Assembly: GCF_003205875.1 (NCBI RefSeq)
Contig: NZ_PUBZ01000158.1
Location: 62,001 to 126,000, forward strand
Length of the DNA: 64,000 nt
From: Herpetosiphon llansteffanensis
GTDB lineage: Bacteria > Chloroflexota > Chloroflexia > Chloroflexales > Herpetosiphonaceae
Direction of reading: 5' to 3'
Shown here: positions 42,341 through 51,587 of the stretch, piece after piece
How the letters are laid out: the number at the start of each line of letters is the position of its first letter
Position numbering within the stretch: the stretch's first letter is position 1
Position numbers and translations under genes: made by a program
Notes under the pieces: generated by a model
Databases searched by the model: none
The model's input: the letters and a program-made list of their open reading frames with translations, nothing else
Told to the model about the DNA's origin: nothing

Positions 42341-43132
42341 TTAATCACTCTTGGGCAAGTTGTAGGCCAGCCGAAAGCCCAATAAATGGGTCGAGCGTTC
42401 AGGTGGCAAGCGAAAACGGCAGGTATTACGGGCAAAATGGCCAGGGTTACCCCAGCAGCCACCGCGCATAATCCGCCGCCGATCGGCTTCTGGAGCAGGT
42501 TGTAGCGCTTCGCGACCATCGTCAGCAATATAGGGATACGATTTTTGCAGCGAACTTGTCCATTCCCAAATATTGCCTGCTAAATCGTAGACCCCAAATG
42601 GACTTGCTGCTTGTGGATAACTGCCAACCGGCGCTAAGCCGCCGCGCAGGCTTTCTTTAATATTCATCAATGTTGGGTCAAAATCATCGCCCCATGGATA
42701 GATGCGCGTATCATCGCCACGTGCCGCTCGCTCCCACTCTGCTTCGCTTGGCAAACGCAAGGCTAGCCCAACTTCGCCGCTCAGCCAGCCACAAAAGGCC
42801 ATTGCTTCATCCCATGTTACATCGACCACTGGATAGGTGGCAAGCTCGGCGGGCGGTTGCTGGCCATGCCAAACAATTGGCGCACGCTGGCCCGACTGCT
42901 TGATCCATTGAGCATACAGTTCATTGGTAACTGGCACTTGGGCCAGCGCAAAAGCGGCAATTTCAACCGGATGTTGCGGTGCTTCTTCAGCATACGATTC
43001 ACGCGTGCCACCGAAACGCCGTGCTAAATCGCTAAGTTGCTCGTTGGGCGTGCCCATTTGCACAATGCCACGCGGAATTGTGCAAAAATGGGGCAAAAGA
43101 TCACGAATTTGCTTCAATTGGGCTTCCTTCAT
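42341..43132 (-). CDS. Formylglycine-generating enzyme-like (SUMF1/FGE-sulfatase) protein
   Basis: A 263-residue FGE-fold protein: FCTIPRGIVQMGTP, FALAQVPVTNELYAQW, YPVVDVTWDEAMAFCGWLS, LRLPSEAEWERAARG, YPWGDDFDP, FGVYDLAGNIWEWTSS and MRGGCWGN. In true FGE two cysteines near the C-terminus bind copper and turn a sulfatase Cys into formylglycine; here the region has GGCWGNPGHFARNTCRFR, with two Cys 13 apart. No sulfatase gene is in the window, and many family members bind other proteins. The start is uncertain (ATG at 43132 or TTG at 43147). Confidence 0.82.
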   Translation of the reverse strand: MKEAQLKQIRDLLPHFCTIPRGIVQMGTPNEQLSDLARRFGGTRESYAEEAPQHPVEIAAFALAQVPVTNELYAQWIKQSGQRAPIVWHGQQPPAELATYPVVDVTWDEAMAFCGWLSGEVGLALRLPSEAEWERAARGDDTRIYPWGDDFDPTLMNIKESLRGGLAPVGSYPQAASPFGVYDLAGNIWEWTSSLQKSYPYIADDGREALQPAPEADRRRIMRGGCWGNPGHFARNTCRFRLPPERSTHLLGFRLAYNLPKSD

Positions 43133-43198
43133 GCCAAAAAATGCCAATCTGTGGCTCTAAAGATACCAGACTTTTAATTGTGCTTGGGAGGTGCGCCG

Positions 43199-43888
43199 AT
43201 GTTGCAACAGATTCGTTGGCAATGGCTACTGGGAATTGTTGTGGCTGGATTTTTGGGCTGGAATCTTTGGCAATCAACTGCCAGCGCTGGCTCGGAGGGC
43301 GAGGAGGCATTGAGTTTATGGCCAACCAGTGCTCCAACTGAAGTACCAACGCTTGAGCCAATTACGCCGACTTTGGCATTAACCCCAACGCTTACCTTGC
43401 CCGAAGTAACGCCTACGCTTGCCGTATTGGGAGCATATATTAGTGGCGCGGTCGCCAAACCTGGGGTTTATGAGTTGCCCATTGGCGCGCGGCTTGATGA
43501 TTTGGTGCAGGCTGCTGGCGGCTTGCAAGCCAACGCCGATTCACAGGCACTTAATTTGGCAGCCTATTTGCAGGATGCTCAACATGTGCATGTGCCAATT
43601 GTTGGCGAAACGCCTGCGCCGACCAGTGAGCCAACAGCTGAGCCACGGGTGGCAGTGCCAGCGCAAGCGCCAACCAGTGTTGCGCGGCAACCTACATTAA
43701 TCAATATCAACACGGCCAGCGCGACAGAGCTAGAAAGTTTGCCCAAAATTGGCCAAGCGATTGCCGAACGGATTGTGGCCTATCGCGAGGAACATGGCGC
43801 GTTTGCCACGATTGAGGCGATTCAAGAGGTCAAAGGGATTGGGGCTAGCACCTTTGCGGAAATCGAAAGCCTGATTACGGTGGAATAA
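43199..43888 (+). CDS. comEA: ComEA-type DNA-binding competence protein
   Basis: A 229-residue protein: N-terminal membrane anchor (WLLGIVVAGFLGWNLW), a Thr/Pro-rich stalk and an SLBB domain (GAYISGAVAKPGVYELPIGARLDDLVQAAGG). A C-terminal helix-hairpin-helix pair follows (ININTASATELESLPKIGQAIAERIVAYREEHGAFATIEAIQEVKGIGASTF). This is the standard ComEA layout; it binds incoming double-stranded DNA at the membrane during transformation. comEC is not in the window. GGGAGG precedes the ATG. Confidence 0.93.
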   Translation: MLQQIRWQWLLGIVVAGFLGWNLWQSTASAGSEGEEALSLWPTSAPTEVPTLEPITPTLALTPTLTLPEVTPTLAVLGAYISGAVAKPGVYELPIGARLDDLVQAAGGLQANADSQALNLAAYLQDAQHVHVPIVGETPAPTSEPTAEPRVAVPAQAPTSVARQPTLININTASATELESLPKIGQAIAERIVAYREEHGAFATIEAIQEVKGIGASTFAEIESLITVE

Positions 43889-43891
43889 ACG

Positions 43892-43928
43892 TTGCTTGCC
43901 GATAGTTAAGCATACCATCAGCAAGCAA
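43892..43928. terminator. Bidirectional terminator between comEA and the GT87-like gene
   Basis: TTGCTTGC-x-GAT (43892-43903) pairs with ATC-x-GCAAGCAA (43917-43928) between convergent genes. Confidence 0.65.
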
Positions 43929-43941
43929 GCTTGGTTAAATG

Positions 43942-45156
43942 CTAGGCTATGCTTGCTGGCTCAAGCTTGATCGCCTGATATTGAGGACGCAAACGGATGA
44001 TAACAACTAACAAGCTTATTGCAACGAGGGTTGGTAAACGAATGCCTAATTCGCCTTCAAGCAATATCGTACCCATAAAGCTAAGCCATGGCAGTGCTAA
44101 ACAATATTTTGGCAGCCAGGTTGGTTGTTGGCGCTGTTGATAGAGTTGGAACAGCAACAGCACTGGCGTGACATATAGCATGGTATCGTGACCATACATA
44201 TGCAAGGAAAATAATGCACCAAACGTTACGGCCAAACTATAATTCCACGCTTGTTGTTGGGGATGTTTGGGCGAGCGCCAGACGAACCATGTATAGACGA
44301 TTGCGGCTAAACCAAGGCCAATTTGTGCAATAGTGTTGATCAATTGTTTGTTTTCGTTGCCAAACCACAAGGTTAAGGTTCCGCGTAAAGTAAGGGTTTT
44401 ACTTGGTTTAAGCCCATTTTGGTCGAAGAAATTTAAGGTCTTGCTGCCAATATCTAAATAATTGGGCCACATATCCCAGCCCCAGATTAGGCTGCTTAGC
44501 CCAACAAAGCTGGCACAAATGAGCGCAAACCAGAATAAGGCACGCCAATATCGCTGGAGCACCAACCATAAACCAATGAATAGGATAAATTGAAATTTGA
44601 AGGTCGCGATAAACAGCCAAAATGCTGCCTTAAACCATTGTTCGCGTTGGGTCGAACGATAGACTTGGTAGGTCGCCAAGAGCATCAAGAACGAAAATGT
44701 GCCTAAGAAAAGGACAGTTGAGATGGTGTGAAACCCAAAAATCGCACTAATTGCGAGCCATTTATTAGCCGATTCAGTGTTGCCAAGGTCTTGGAATACA
44801 AGCCAAAGAATATAGGCTAAAAGGCAGAGATTAATCGCATACCACACGAAAAACGACACCGTATAGGGCAGCCAGGTCAATGGAATCATAAAAATTGCTG
44901 TATGTGGTGGGTTGACATAAATGAGTAAATTGCTGACATCGCCTGGTTTAAACCCGCGATATGGCTGCTGCACATCGGTTTGGGTTTTCATATCATAGAG
45001 TAAATCGGCCTGATCTGTTTTAACAATTTCGCCAGCGGTGTAAAAACTCGCATAATCAGAGATGTCAGGGGTGAATCCCCATACAAAGCCAGTTAATATT
45101 AAACACAAGCCGATAATAATATTGGTTAAAGTGAGTATTGAACGATAGTCACGCAT
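43942..45156 (-). CDS. GT87/DUF2029-like polytopic membrane glycosyltransferase
   Basis: A 404-residue integral membrane protein with about ten helices. The first loop reads FTPDISDYASFYTAGEIVKTDQADLLYD, the family's Asp-rich D-x-x-x-F/Y region; NPPHTAIFMIPLTWLP matches the NPPF-like motif of DUF2029 (GT87) mannosyltransferases. It likely transfers a sugar from a polyprenyl-phosphate donor. The ATG at 45156 lies within the last bases of thpR and follows GGAG; the longer frame would read through most of that gene. Confidence 0.75.
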   Translation of the reverse strand: MRDYRSILTLTNIIIGLCLILTGFVWGFTPDISDYASFYTAGEIVKTDQADLLYDMKTQTDVQQPYRGFKPGDVSNLLIYVNPPHTAIFMIPLTWLPYTVSFFVWYAINLCLLAYILWLVFQDLGNTESANKWLAISAIFGFHTISTVLFLGTFSFLMLLATYQVYRSTQREQWFKAAFWLFIATFKFQFILFIGLWLVLQRYWRALFWFALICASFVGLSSLIWGWDMWPNYLDIGSKTLNFFDQNGLKPSKTLTLRGTLTLWFGNENKQLINTIAQIGLGLAAIVYTWFVWRSPKHPQQQAWNYSLAVTFGALFSLHMYGHDTMLYVTPVLLLFQLYQQRQQPTWLPKYCLALPWLSFMGTILLEGELGIRLPTLVAISLLVVIIRLRPQYQAIKLEPASIA

Positions 45157-45730
45157 GATCGATGCTCCATGTCTCAATCGCTTGATAGCGGCTACCTTGG
45201 GGTTGCGGAACGCTTCGGATAAGCTGACAGGTGGAATAGGCCGCCGAACGGGCTGGCCATTGACTTGCTTGGAGTTGGCTCGCAATAGCTTCAAGCTGCT
45301 GCTTGGTTAATCGATCGTTGACGTAGCCCAAGGTAATGTGCGGATGCCATGGCCGATCTTCGGCAACAATCCCAATTTGGCTGCTGCACGCAACAATCGC
45401 TTGTTGCAGCTGGAGCAGCTGCGCAGGCCATTGTTCAAAGCCAGCCCAAACGACGCGAGGCTGGCTTGCAGCTGGAAAATAGCCCCACATATTGCAACTA
45501 AGAATTGGGGCAGTTTGGGTTGTGAGCGCTACACGTAGGCTTTTTTGCAAGTTTGGCAATTGATCGACTGGTACATTGCCCAAAAATTGCAAAGTTAGAT
45601 GGAGGTTTTCGGGCTTGCTCCAGCGAATTGGTAGCTGCAAATGTCGTAGTTCCGTTTGGATCGCCAATAATTGAGCATGGCAATCGGCGGGCAGATCGAG
45701 GGCAACAAAACAACGCCAGTGCTCGCTCAT
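45149..45730 (-). CDS. thpR: RNA 2',3'-cyclic phosphodiesterase ThpR (2H phosphoesterase)
   Basis: A 193-residue protein with both H-x-T-x motifs: ENLHLTLQFLGNV and RPWHPHITLGYV. N-terminal FVALDLPADC and GYFPAASQPRVVWAG are typical of the LigT/ThpR branch. The enzyme hydrolyses RNA 2',3'-cyclic phosphate ends. It shares eight bases with the next gene and follows the membrane complex genes at 16 bases, so it may be on the same transcript. Confidence 0.93.
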   Translation of the reverse strand: MSEHWRCFVALDLPADCHAQLLAIQTELRHLQLPIRWSKPENLHLTLQFLGNVPVDQLPNLQKSLRVALTTQTAPILSCNMWGYFPAASQPRVVWAGFEQWPAQLLQLQQAIVACSSQIGIVAEDRPWHPHITLGYVNDRLTKQQLEAIASQLQASQWPARSAAYSTCQLIRSVPQPQGSRYQAIETWSIDHA

Positions 45731-45745
45731 GCTTCGTCCTTGCGA

Positions 45746-47200
45746 TTAAAGGAATTGCACAAAAGTCAGGCCGCGCACTGCTTCAATAATTGGATCGAGC
45801 ACCAGCGGCGGATACAAGCCAATTACCAAACAAATGCCAAGCAAGGCCACGGCGACGGTGGTTGCGCCCAAGGGTTCAGTGCGCTGTGGCGGCGGTGGCG
45901 GTAAGCCCAAACCGCGAAAATCGGTTAAATCTTCTTCTGGCAAGGATGCTGGAGCACGACCCAAGAAATGATCGCGCAGAACTAAGGCAAAGGCATATGC
46001 GCCTAACATCGTGGCAATCAGCAATGCTACAAGATAGCCGCGGCCCTCTTCAGCAGCGCCTTGGTAGAGTAGCGTTCTGCTGGCAAAGCCATTGAATGGC
46101 GGAATGCCGAGCAAGGCCAAAACACCACAGATAAAAACGCCACTGGCCCAAGGTCGCCGCCGCAACCAGCCATCGCCAGCAGCTGCGCGGGTTGGTTCAG
46201 GCCGTTCAAGCAATGCCACTGCTGTCCACAACACCACGCTCAAGACCAATTGATTGAAGGCTTGGAAGAGCGCGCCGGTTAAGCCAGTGGTTGATGAAAC
46301 CACCCCAAACAGCATCATGCCGCTATCGGAAATTAACAACATTGCCAAGAAGCGGCGTAATGATGGCCGTTCGTGGATTGCCAACAAACTGCCACCGATG
46401 GCCGAGCCAAGCGCCACAAAGCGCACCAAGCGCAATCGCCCAGGATCAAGCGTCAACAAGCCAGGCGCAAGCAAAAACTGGAATGCCGAAACCAAAAATA
46501 GTAGCGCCGCCAAATTGATCATGCCAATCAGAATGCCGACCAACGGTGGCGAATCTTCGAGCAAATCGGGCAGCCAACTGTGAAATGGAATAATCGCCAA
46601 GCGTAAGCTAATGCCCACAACCAACAGGGCCAACAATGGCCGTGCTAATGAGGTCGTGCTTAGGCGATCGGGGGTGTTTTCGAGGTCGGCCAGCACAAAA
46701 CACAAGGCCAACAAAACGCCAGCCAGCAGCATCATCACCAAGTAGCGCAACCCGCTGCCAATCGCCCGACCGCGTAGCAAAGTTGTCGTGCCAATTGGTA
46801 AATCGACTTGAGCCAAGATAATTGCCAAGCCCGTGGCCAGCAGCAAGAGCGTAATTAAAAATGGCGATTGAACATCAATTGTTAATGCAGCATTGATCAA
46901 ACTAAAAATAATCAAGCCAATAACGACGAAATTTTCGCCGTGGGCTACCCGCGTCGCCACAATAAAGGTTATACAAAAGCTGCCAGCAACGGCAAGCAAA
47001 AATAAGCGATTGATCGCCCGCACCGTCATGCTTACGCCAACGATGCTAATTGGCTGATCAACTGGCACTTGCCAAATGACCCAACCAAGCAACATGGTCG
47101 TGCCAATCGCCAAAATTTGCACTAACCCTTGTTGTTGGCGCAGGGCAAAACAGACCGCCGCCATGACCAATGGCAAGCAAAACATCAGCAAGAAGGTCAT
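45746..47200 (-). CDS. Proton-pumping subunit-like protein (NuoN/HyfF-type antiporter family)
   Basis: A 484-residue protein with about 13 helices. ISLRLAIIPFHSWLPDLLEDSPPLVGILIGM matches the central K-x-x-x-x-P-F/L-H-x-W-x-P-D motif of NuoL/M/N proteins, but the key Lys is Arg here. In the fifth helix the Glu that completes the proton site is not found (LLLLATGLAIILAQVDLP). The C-terminal soluble tail has several prolines. ATGA overlap with the upstream gene. It is part of a four-gene cluster with a hydrogenase-like large subunit. Confidence 0.8.
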   Translation of the reverse strand: MTFLLMFCLPLVMAAVCFALRQQQGLVQILAIGTTMLLGWVIWQVPVDQPISIVGVSMTVRAINRLFLLAVAGSFCITFIVATRVAHGENFVVIGLIIFSLINAALTIDVQSPFLITLLLLATGLAIILAQVDLPIGTTTLLRGRAIGSGLRYLVMMLLAGVLLALCFVLADLENTPDRLSTTSLARPLLALLVVGISLRLAIIPFHSWLPDLLEDSPPLVGILIGMINLAALLFLVSAFQFLLAPGLLTLDPGRLRLVRFVALGSAIGGSLLAIHERPSLRRFLAMLLISDSGMMLFGVVSSTTGLTGALFQAFNQLVLSVVLWTAVALLERPEPTRAAAGDGWLRRRPWASGVFICGVLALLGIPPFNGFASRTLLYQGAAEEGRGYLVALLIATMLGAYAFALVLRDHFLGRAPASLPEEDLTDFRGLGLPPPPPQRTEPLGATTVAVALLGICLVIGLYPPLVLDPIIEAVRGLTFVQFL

Positions 47201-47946
47201 TTCAGGCGCTCCGTTTCACTCAGATTCAAGGTTTTAAAGCGGCCATAGAGCAAACCGCTGAGATAGGCGATGGCCAAGGCCAAGAGCAAGGTAACCAAAC
47301 TCAAGGTTCCCAAGGCCAAAATGTTAATCCGATTGGCCAAGGTGGTGTAGAGCAAGTCTAAGCCGCTCAGACAGAGCAACAAGCCCAGCCCAAGCTTCAA
47401 AATATCGGTGGCCAGCACGAGGCTAATCAAGCCAATAAACACCTGCCAATACCACATAAAATCGATTGCACGCGCCAAACCAAGCTGATCGGGATACATT
47501 TCGACCGCCAATGGCAACACGCGGGGCAAGAAAAAGCTGGCCAAGCCAACCAAGAGCGTAGCCCAAATTGGCACAATATAATCGCCAAATTTGCGATTTT
47601 CTTGGCTGCTGGCGCGTTGGGCAACCCGCGCAGCGCGGCGAAGCTCAGCCAACGAAAATTCATCGAGATCTTCAAGGCCATATTCGCGCGAGAAGGTCAG
47701 CGCCGTAATGCCCAGAATAATCGCCACGCCAATGCCGGTAATCAACTTAATAAAGACCAGTGAGCTAAACTGCCGTCCAGCAATCACCAAATCTGGCACG
47801 ATAAATTGCTGTTGGGCAATCAACAGCCCTTGGGCAATATAATTAACCAAAACTGCAATCAGGCTAAAACGCCAATCACGCATAATCGCGATGACTGCGC
47901 CGCTGGCCACCAGCAACGTCATTAAAATCCAGATGGTGATTGTCAT
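47197..47946 (-). CDS. HyfE/NuoK-like membrane subunit
   Basis: A 249-residue protein with about seven helices and a charged cytoplasmic loop (SREYGLEDLDEFSLAELRRAARVAQRASSQENRKFGDY). The order MrpC/NuoK-like first, then further helices, resembles HyfE of group 4 hydrogenases. No function is known outside the complex. It lies between two antiporter-like genes, 41 bases after the NuoL-like gene and overlapping the NuoN-like gene. Confidence 0.6.
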   Translation of the reverse strand: MTITIWILMTLLVASGAVIAIMRDWRFSLIAVLVNYIAQGLLIAQQQFIVPDLVIAGRQFSSLVFIKLITGIGVAIILGITALTFSREYGLEDLDEFSLAELRRAARVAQRASSQENRKFGDYIVPIWATLLVGLASFFLPRVLPLAVEMYPDQLGLARAIDFMWYWQVFIGLISLVLATDILKLGLGLLLCLSGLDLLYTTLANRINILALGTLSLVTLLLALAIAYLSGLLYGRFKTLNLSETERLK

Positions 47947-47987
47947 AGGCTGTTTATGCTCGTCGGATCAAGCCGAGCGAGCTTCCT

Positions 47988-49841
47988 CTATTGAATTAAT
48001 AACAAAACAATCGTAATCGCTGCGATCAGGATGCCGGTCAGATAGTAGCGTCCGCTAAAGAGTTGCAAAACCCATGCGACGCGGCTACTGAGGCCTTGCA
48101 AGATGCCATGACTTTGGCGCAAAGCTGGGCGAGGATTGCCTAGCAAGGCAAGGCCACTGAGCATGCGGCTACTCGCTGCTGGCAAATGCGCCGTGCCATC
48201 ATCGCGATCTGGCTGTTCGCCGCCTGTCCAAGGCATAATTGCTTGGCGATGGCTGCGAAAACAACCAAAGAGCAGAATGATAAAACCAAGCGCTAAGCTT
48301 ACCCGCAAGCCCACGCTCATGCTGCCAAGATCATCCATTGGGCTGGGCACTGCTTGCAGGGTACGCAAGGCTGGTTGCAACACCCAAACCAAGATTTCAG
48401 GAGCCAAACTTAAGCCGATCAAGGGCAAACTAAGCCCAAGCAAGAGGCCATCGTTAGCGCGGCCTGCATCGACTGGGGTTACTGGGCGCTGTGGATCGAC
48501 CCGCCAAAACAGCGCATTCGAGCCAATAAACGAGAGCAAGAGCAAGCCACTGCTGACGAAAAAGACACCCATGCTCCAACCGCCAGCGCCGGTATAATCC
48601 ATCAGCCAACGCCGCGCCCAAAAGCTAGGCAAGGCAGGCAAGCCAACTGCCGCTGCGGTGGCCAAGGCATAGGCCAAGCCAGCAGCGCGCAATGGTGCTC
48701 CAAGCGCCGGTTGTTTGGCGATCAAGTCGCTGCCGCTGCGACGTTCCAACGTGCCTAAAGCCATCGCACCCAGCATGGTTGCCACCAATGTTGTGACGGT
48801 AATCGTAAGCGTTGCCATCACAACAGCGGTATTATGTTCGCCGCCAAGCGGCAGATTTGGCTTGTAGCGACCCAAGGCCATTGCCACATTGCCCCATTGA
48901 GCAACTGCCTGCCAACCAACCAGCGGGCCAAAGCGAGTTGCGCGCAACGCATAGGCTGCCCCAACAATACTCGCTAGCGCTCCAACGTAGCTTAAGCCCA
49001 TAAACCAGGTTTCTGGCCATGTGCCAAGGTTCAGCCCAAAGAAGCGCAAGAAGGTGTAGACCGCTAAAATAGGCACGCCAGCACTGATGATCAAGCCATG
49101 CAAAGCTGGGGTTGTATCTTCGTCGTCGCTGAGCACGCGGCCAAATGGCGGGAAGCCAAGCGCAATGCCAACCCCAACTGCGAGCGGCAACCAGGTGCGT
49201 AAATATTGGCCAACGCCAATATCGGCCATCACAAATGAGCCATCAAGCACATCTTCGGGGCGCACCGATTGACTGAGGATTGCCACCAAAATTGCAAAGC
49301 CACTCATGCCGCTCATGCCCAAGGCCGAGGGCGTGCGCTGATCGTTGCTGCCAACAACTTGGCGTGCCAGCGTACTGCCCAATAAGGCAAGCCCCCAGCC
49401 AAACGCGAGCAATAGCAAATCGCCAGCCAAAATGCCGAGCAAACTGCCAAAGACCATAATCGCAATGCCCGCCCAAAGCCGCCCATAGCCAACCAAGCCC
49501 CGACCGAGGGCTAGCGCCAAGTGGGCAAAGCCAATGCTAGTGAGCAATAAGGTGATGCCTGCAAAAAGCAAACTCAAGCCATCAAGGTGCAAGGTCAACA
49601 GCGAGCGCATCAGAGGGTTGGGGCCAACTCCATAGCTGGTAAGCCATGCTCGTTGCCCAACATCACGTGGCAAATCGCCTTGGGCGAGCCACCAAATGAT
49701 TGCCAGTGCTCCAAGCGCTAAGCCGCTGGCAATTAAGCCTAACAAGCGCGTGCGCAAACGCTGGCCAGTTAACCAACTGACCAATGCGATGATCATCAGC
49801 AGCCCAAAGGGCGCAAGGGTGAGTAGTGTTTGTCCGTTCAT
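47988..49841 (-). CDS. Divergent NuoL/HyfB-like antiporter-family subunit
   Basis: A 617-residue membrane protein with about 16 helices. Location in the gene set and segments such as LLLLAFGWGLALLGSTLARQVVG and LALGFPPFGRVLSDDEDTTPALHGLIISAGVPILAVYTFLRFF show the NuoL/MrpA-type core. The Glu of helix 5 (W-E-x-x-x-L-x-S) is replaced by Gly, and the central Lys before the P-L-H-x-W-L-P-D motif is missing; the PLHTWLPD motif itself is changed. It follows the large-subunit gene by three bases. Probably structural or ion-channel role altered. Confidence 0.7.
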   Translation of the reverse strand: MNGQTLLTLAPFGLLMIIALVSWLTGQRLRTRLLGLIASGLALGALAIIWWLAQGDLPRDVGQRAWLTSYGVGPNPLMRSLLTLHLDGLSLLFAGITLLLTSIGFAHLALALGRGLVGYGRLWAGIAIMVFGSLLGILAGDLLLLAFGWGLALLGSTLARQVVGSNDQRTPSALGMSGMSGFAILVAILSQSVRPEDVLDGSFVMADIGVGQYLRTWLPLAVGVGIALGFPPFGRVLSDDEDTTPALHGLIISAGVPILAVYTFLRFFGLNLGTWPETWFMGLSYVGALASIVGAAYALRATRFGPLVGWQAVAQWGNVAMALGRYKPNLPLGGEHNTAVVMATLTITVTTLVATMLGAMALGTLERRSGSDLIAKQPALGAPLRAAGLAYALATAAAVGLPALPSFWARRWLMDYTGAGGWSMGVFFVSSGLLLLSFIGSNALFWRVDPQRPVTPVDAGRANDGLLLGLSLPLIGLSLAPEILVWVLQPALRTLQAVPSPMDDLGSMSVGLRVSLALGFIILLFGCFRSHRQAIMPWTGGEQPDRDDGTAHLPAASSRMLSGLALLGNPRPALRQSHGILQGLSSRVAWVLQLFSGRYYLTGILIAAITIVLLLIQ

Positions 49842-49844
49842 GCG

Positions 49845-50951
49845 TTATTCTTCGCTACAGGCAGTGCATGCACTAGCCGAGGCGATAATTAAGGGTGCGT
49901 CGTCGATATTCATTCCAGCCAAAATTGTCCGCGCAATCAAGCGATCGAATTGACGTGGTGCATCGATCTTGACGCTGGTTAATTTGACTCCATTGCTTTG
50001 AATGCTATAGCGCAGCGTGCCCCGAGCTGATTCAACATTCGCCGTCACGCTACCTTGCGGCACACTATCGGGTGCGTTGCCAGCCCAATCGCCGCTCGGT
50101 AAATTGGCGAGCACCCGAATTGCCAATTTGAGGCTTTCAAAGGCTTCAAGCGCAAAAATAACCAAGCGCGCATAAACATCGCCGCGTTCTTGGGTGACGC
50201 GGCTTGGTGGAAATTGAGCATACGCACCATAAGCGCGATCAATCCGCGCATCAAAGCCAATGCCAGCTGCCCGCGCCATGGGGCCGCGCACGCCAAATTG
50301 TTCTGCTGCTTCGCGACTCAGCACGCCAATGCCAACACAACGCCGCAAAACCCCGCGATGATCGATAAAGCGATCAACGAAGCGATACATGAGTCGTTCG
50401 AGGCGGCGAAATTGCAGTGCCATCGATTCTTGCTCGGTGCTGCTGAGATCTTGGCGCACTCCGCCTGGCACAATATAGTTGGGCGGCGAGCTACTGCCAC
50501 ATAAATGCTGCATGACCTCAAATAAGCCATGATGCAATTTTTGCACATGTTCAGCATCGCGCTGCAAGCCCAAAATCGTCAGCACATCTTTCATGGTGCT
50601 AAGATGGACGGTTGCGCGTTCGACTTCGCAGGCGAGCAGCCGTAACGCCGCAGCCCGTTCAGAAGCGTTAATTTTGAGTAATTGTTCGAGCGCCAAGCAA
50701 AATCCCAGCGAGTGGGCATGGCTATCGGCGGCACAAATATGGCTCACAAGGTGCAATCCCTGAGGAATGGTGGTGCGCGTCAAACGCTCGCTAATGCCGC
50801 GATTGGTGTAGCCATCGCGAAATTCAACATCAGCAATCTGTTCGCCCTCAACCCGTAAGACCATGCGCATCGGGGTTTGCCAGTTGGGGTGAAACGGGCC
50901 AAGCGGTAAAACGTAGCTCAAACTCAATGCCTCACACAGATCACGAACCAT
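49845..50951 (-). CDS. Hydrogenase-large-subunit/NuoD-like protein with altered metal site
   Basis: A 368-residue protein related to NuoD and group 4 [NiFe] hydrogenase large subunits: VEFRDGYTNRGISERLTRTTIPQGLHLVSHICAADSHAHSLGFCLALEQLL, ERAAALRLLACEVERATVHL and RRCVGIGVLSREAAEQFGVRGPMARAAGIGFDAR. Hydrogenases carry C-x-x-C near both ends. Here the first reads Cys73-A-A-Asp76, while the C-terminal CTAC (Cys362, Cys365) is intact. Complex I NuoD has none of these cysteines. It therefore resembles the hydrogenase-related Ehr group. No small subunit (NuoB-like) or ferredoxin-like gene is adjacent. First gene of the cluster. Confidence 0.75.
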   Translation of the reverse strand: MVRDLCEALSLSYVLPLGPFHPNWQTPMRMVLRVEGEQIADVEFRDGYTNRGISERLTRTTIPQGLHLVSHICAADSHAHSLGFCLALEQLLKINASERAAALRLLACEVERATVHLSTMKDVLTILGLQRDAEHVQKLHHGLFEVMQHLCGSSSPPNYIVPGGVRQDLSSTEQESMALQFRRLERLMYRFVDRFIDHRGVLRRCVGIGVLSREAAEQFGVRGPMARAAGIGFDARIDRAYGAYAQFPPSRVTQERGDVYARLVIFALEAFESLKLAIRVLANLPSGDWAGNAPDSVPQGSVTANVESARGTLRYSIQSNGVKLTSVKIDAPRQFDRLIARTILAGMNIDDAPLIIASASACTACSEE

Positions 50952-51166
50952 CAACCCTGCCGATTATAGCATAGGCTTCTCGATACTGTGGAATGGCTTG
51001 AAAAAGCGCGCAGTTTTTGGTTTGGTGATGTGTTTAATGTTCCCTCACCCCAACCTCGCTCCCATTCCGCTGGGAGCGGAGCTTTAACGCTCTAGTTTTG
51101 CTGCAATCCGTCGGTGCACAAGGGGATATTTTAAGATCCCCTCACCCCAACCCCTCTCCCGTGTGC

Positions 51167-51249
51167 GGGCGAGGGGCTTTAATGCTCTGGTGCTCCCTAA
51201 TTCCTTGGTGAAAAACGGTCGGCTTCCCTCGCCCGCGTTTTCGTGGGAG
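51167..51249 (+). repeat. Repeat unit A, copy 1
   Basis: Contains CTTTAATGCTCTGGTGCTCC and AAAACGGTCGGCT; nearly identical to 51504-51587 (one base shorter). Confidence 0.85.
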
Positions 51250-51300
51250 CGGGGGCTGCTTACAAGGGTTGGTGTTAAGATCCCCTCACCCCAACCCCTC

Positions 51301-51372
51301 TCCCGTGCGCGGGGCTTTAATTCCATGGTTTTTTGCGGAATTCGTGGTAAAAATGGTGGCTCCCCCTCGCCC
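51301..51372 (+). repeat. Repeat unit B, copy 1
   Basis: Contains CTTTAATTCCATGG and GCGGAATTCGTGGTAAAAATG; one base differs from 51426-51497. Confidence 0.85.
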
Positions 51373-51425
51373 GCGTTTTCGTGGGAGCGAGGGCGGCTTA
51401 CAAGGGGATATTTTAAGATCCCCTC

Positions 51426-51497
51426 TCCCGTGCGCGGGGCTTTAATTCCATGGTTTTTTGCGGAATTCGTGGTAAAAATGGCGGCTCCCCCTCGCCC
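51426..51497 (+). repeat. Repeat unit B, copy 2
   Basis: Same orientation as copy 1, 125 bases further on. Confidence 0.85.
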
Positions 51498-51503
51498 ACG
51501 CAC

Positions 51504-51587
51504 GGGCGAGGGGCTTTAATGCTCTGGTGCTCCCTAATTCCTTGGTGAAAAACGGTCGGCTCCCCCTCGCCCGCGTTTTCGTGGGAG
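51504..51587 (+). repeat. Repeat unit A, copy 2
   Basis: Same orientation as copy 1, 337 bases further on, framing the two B units. Confidence 0.85.
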
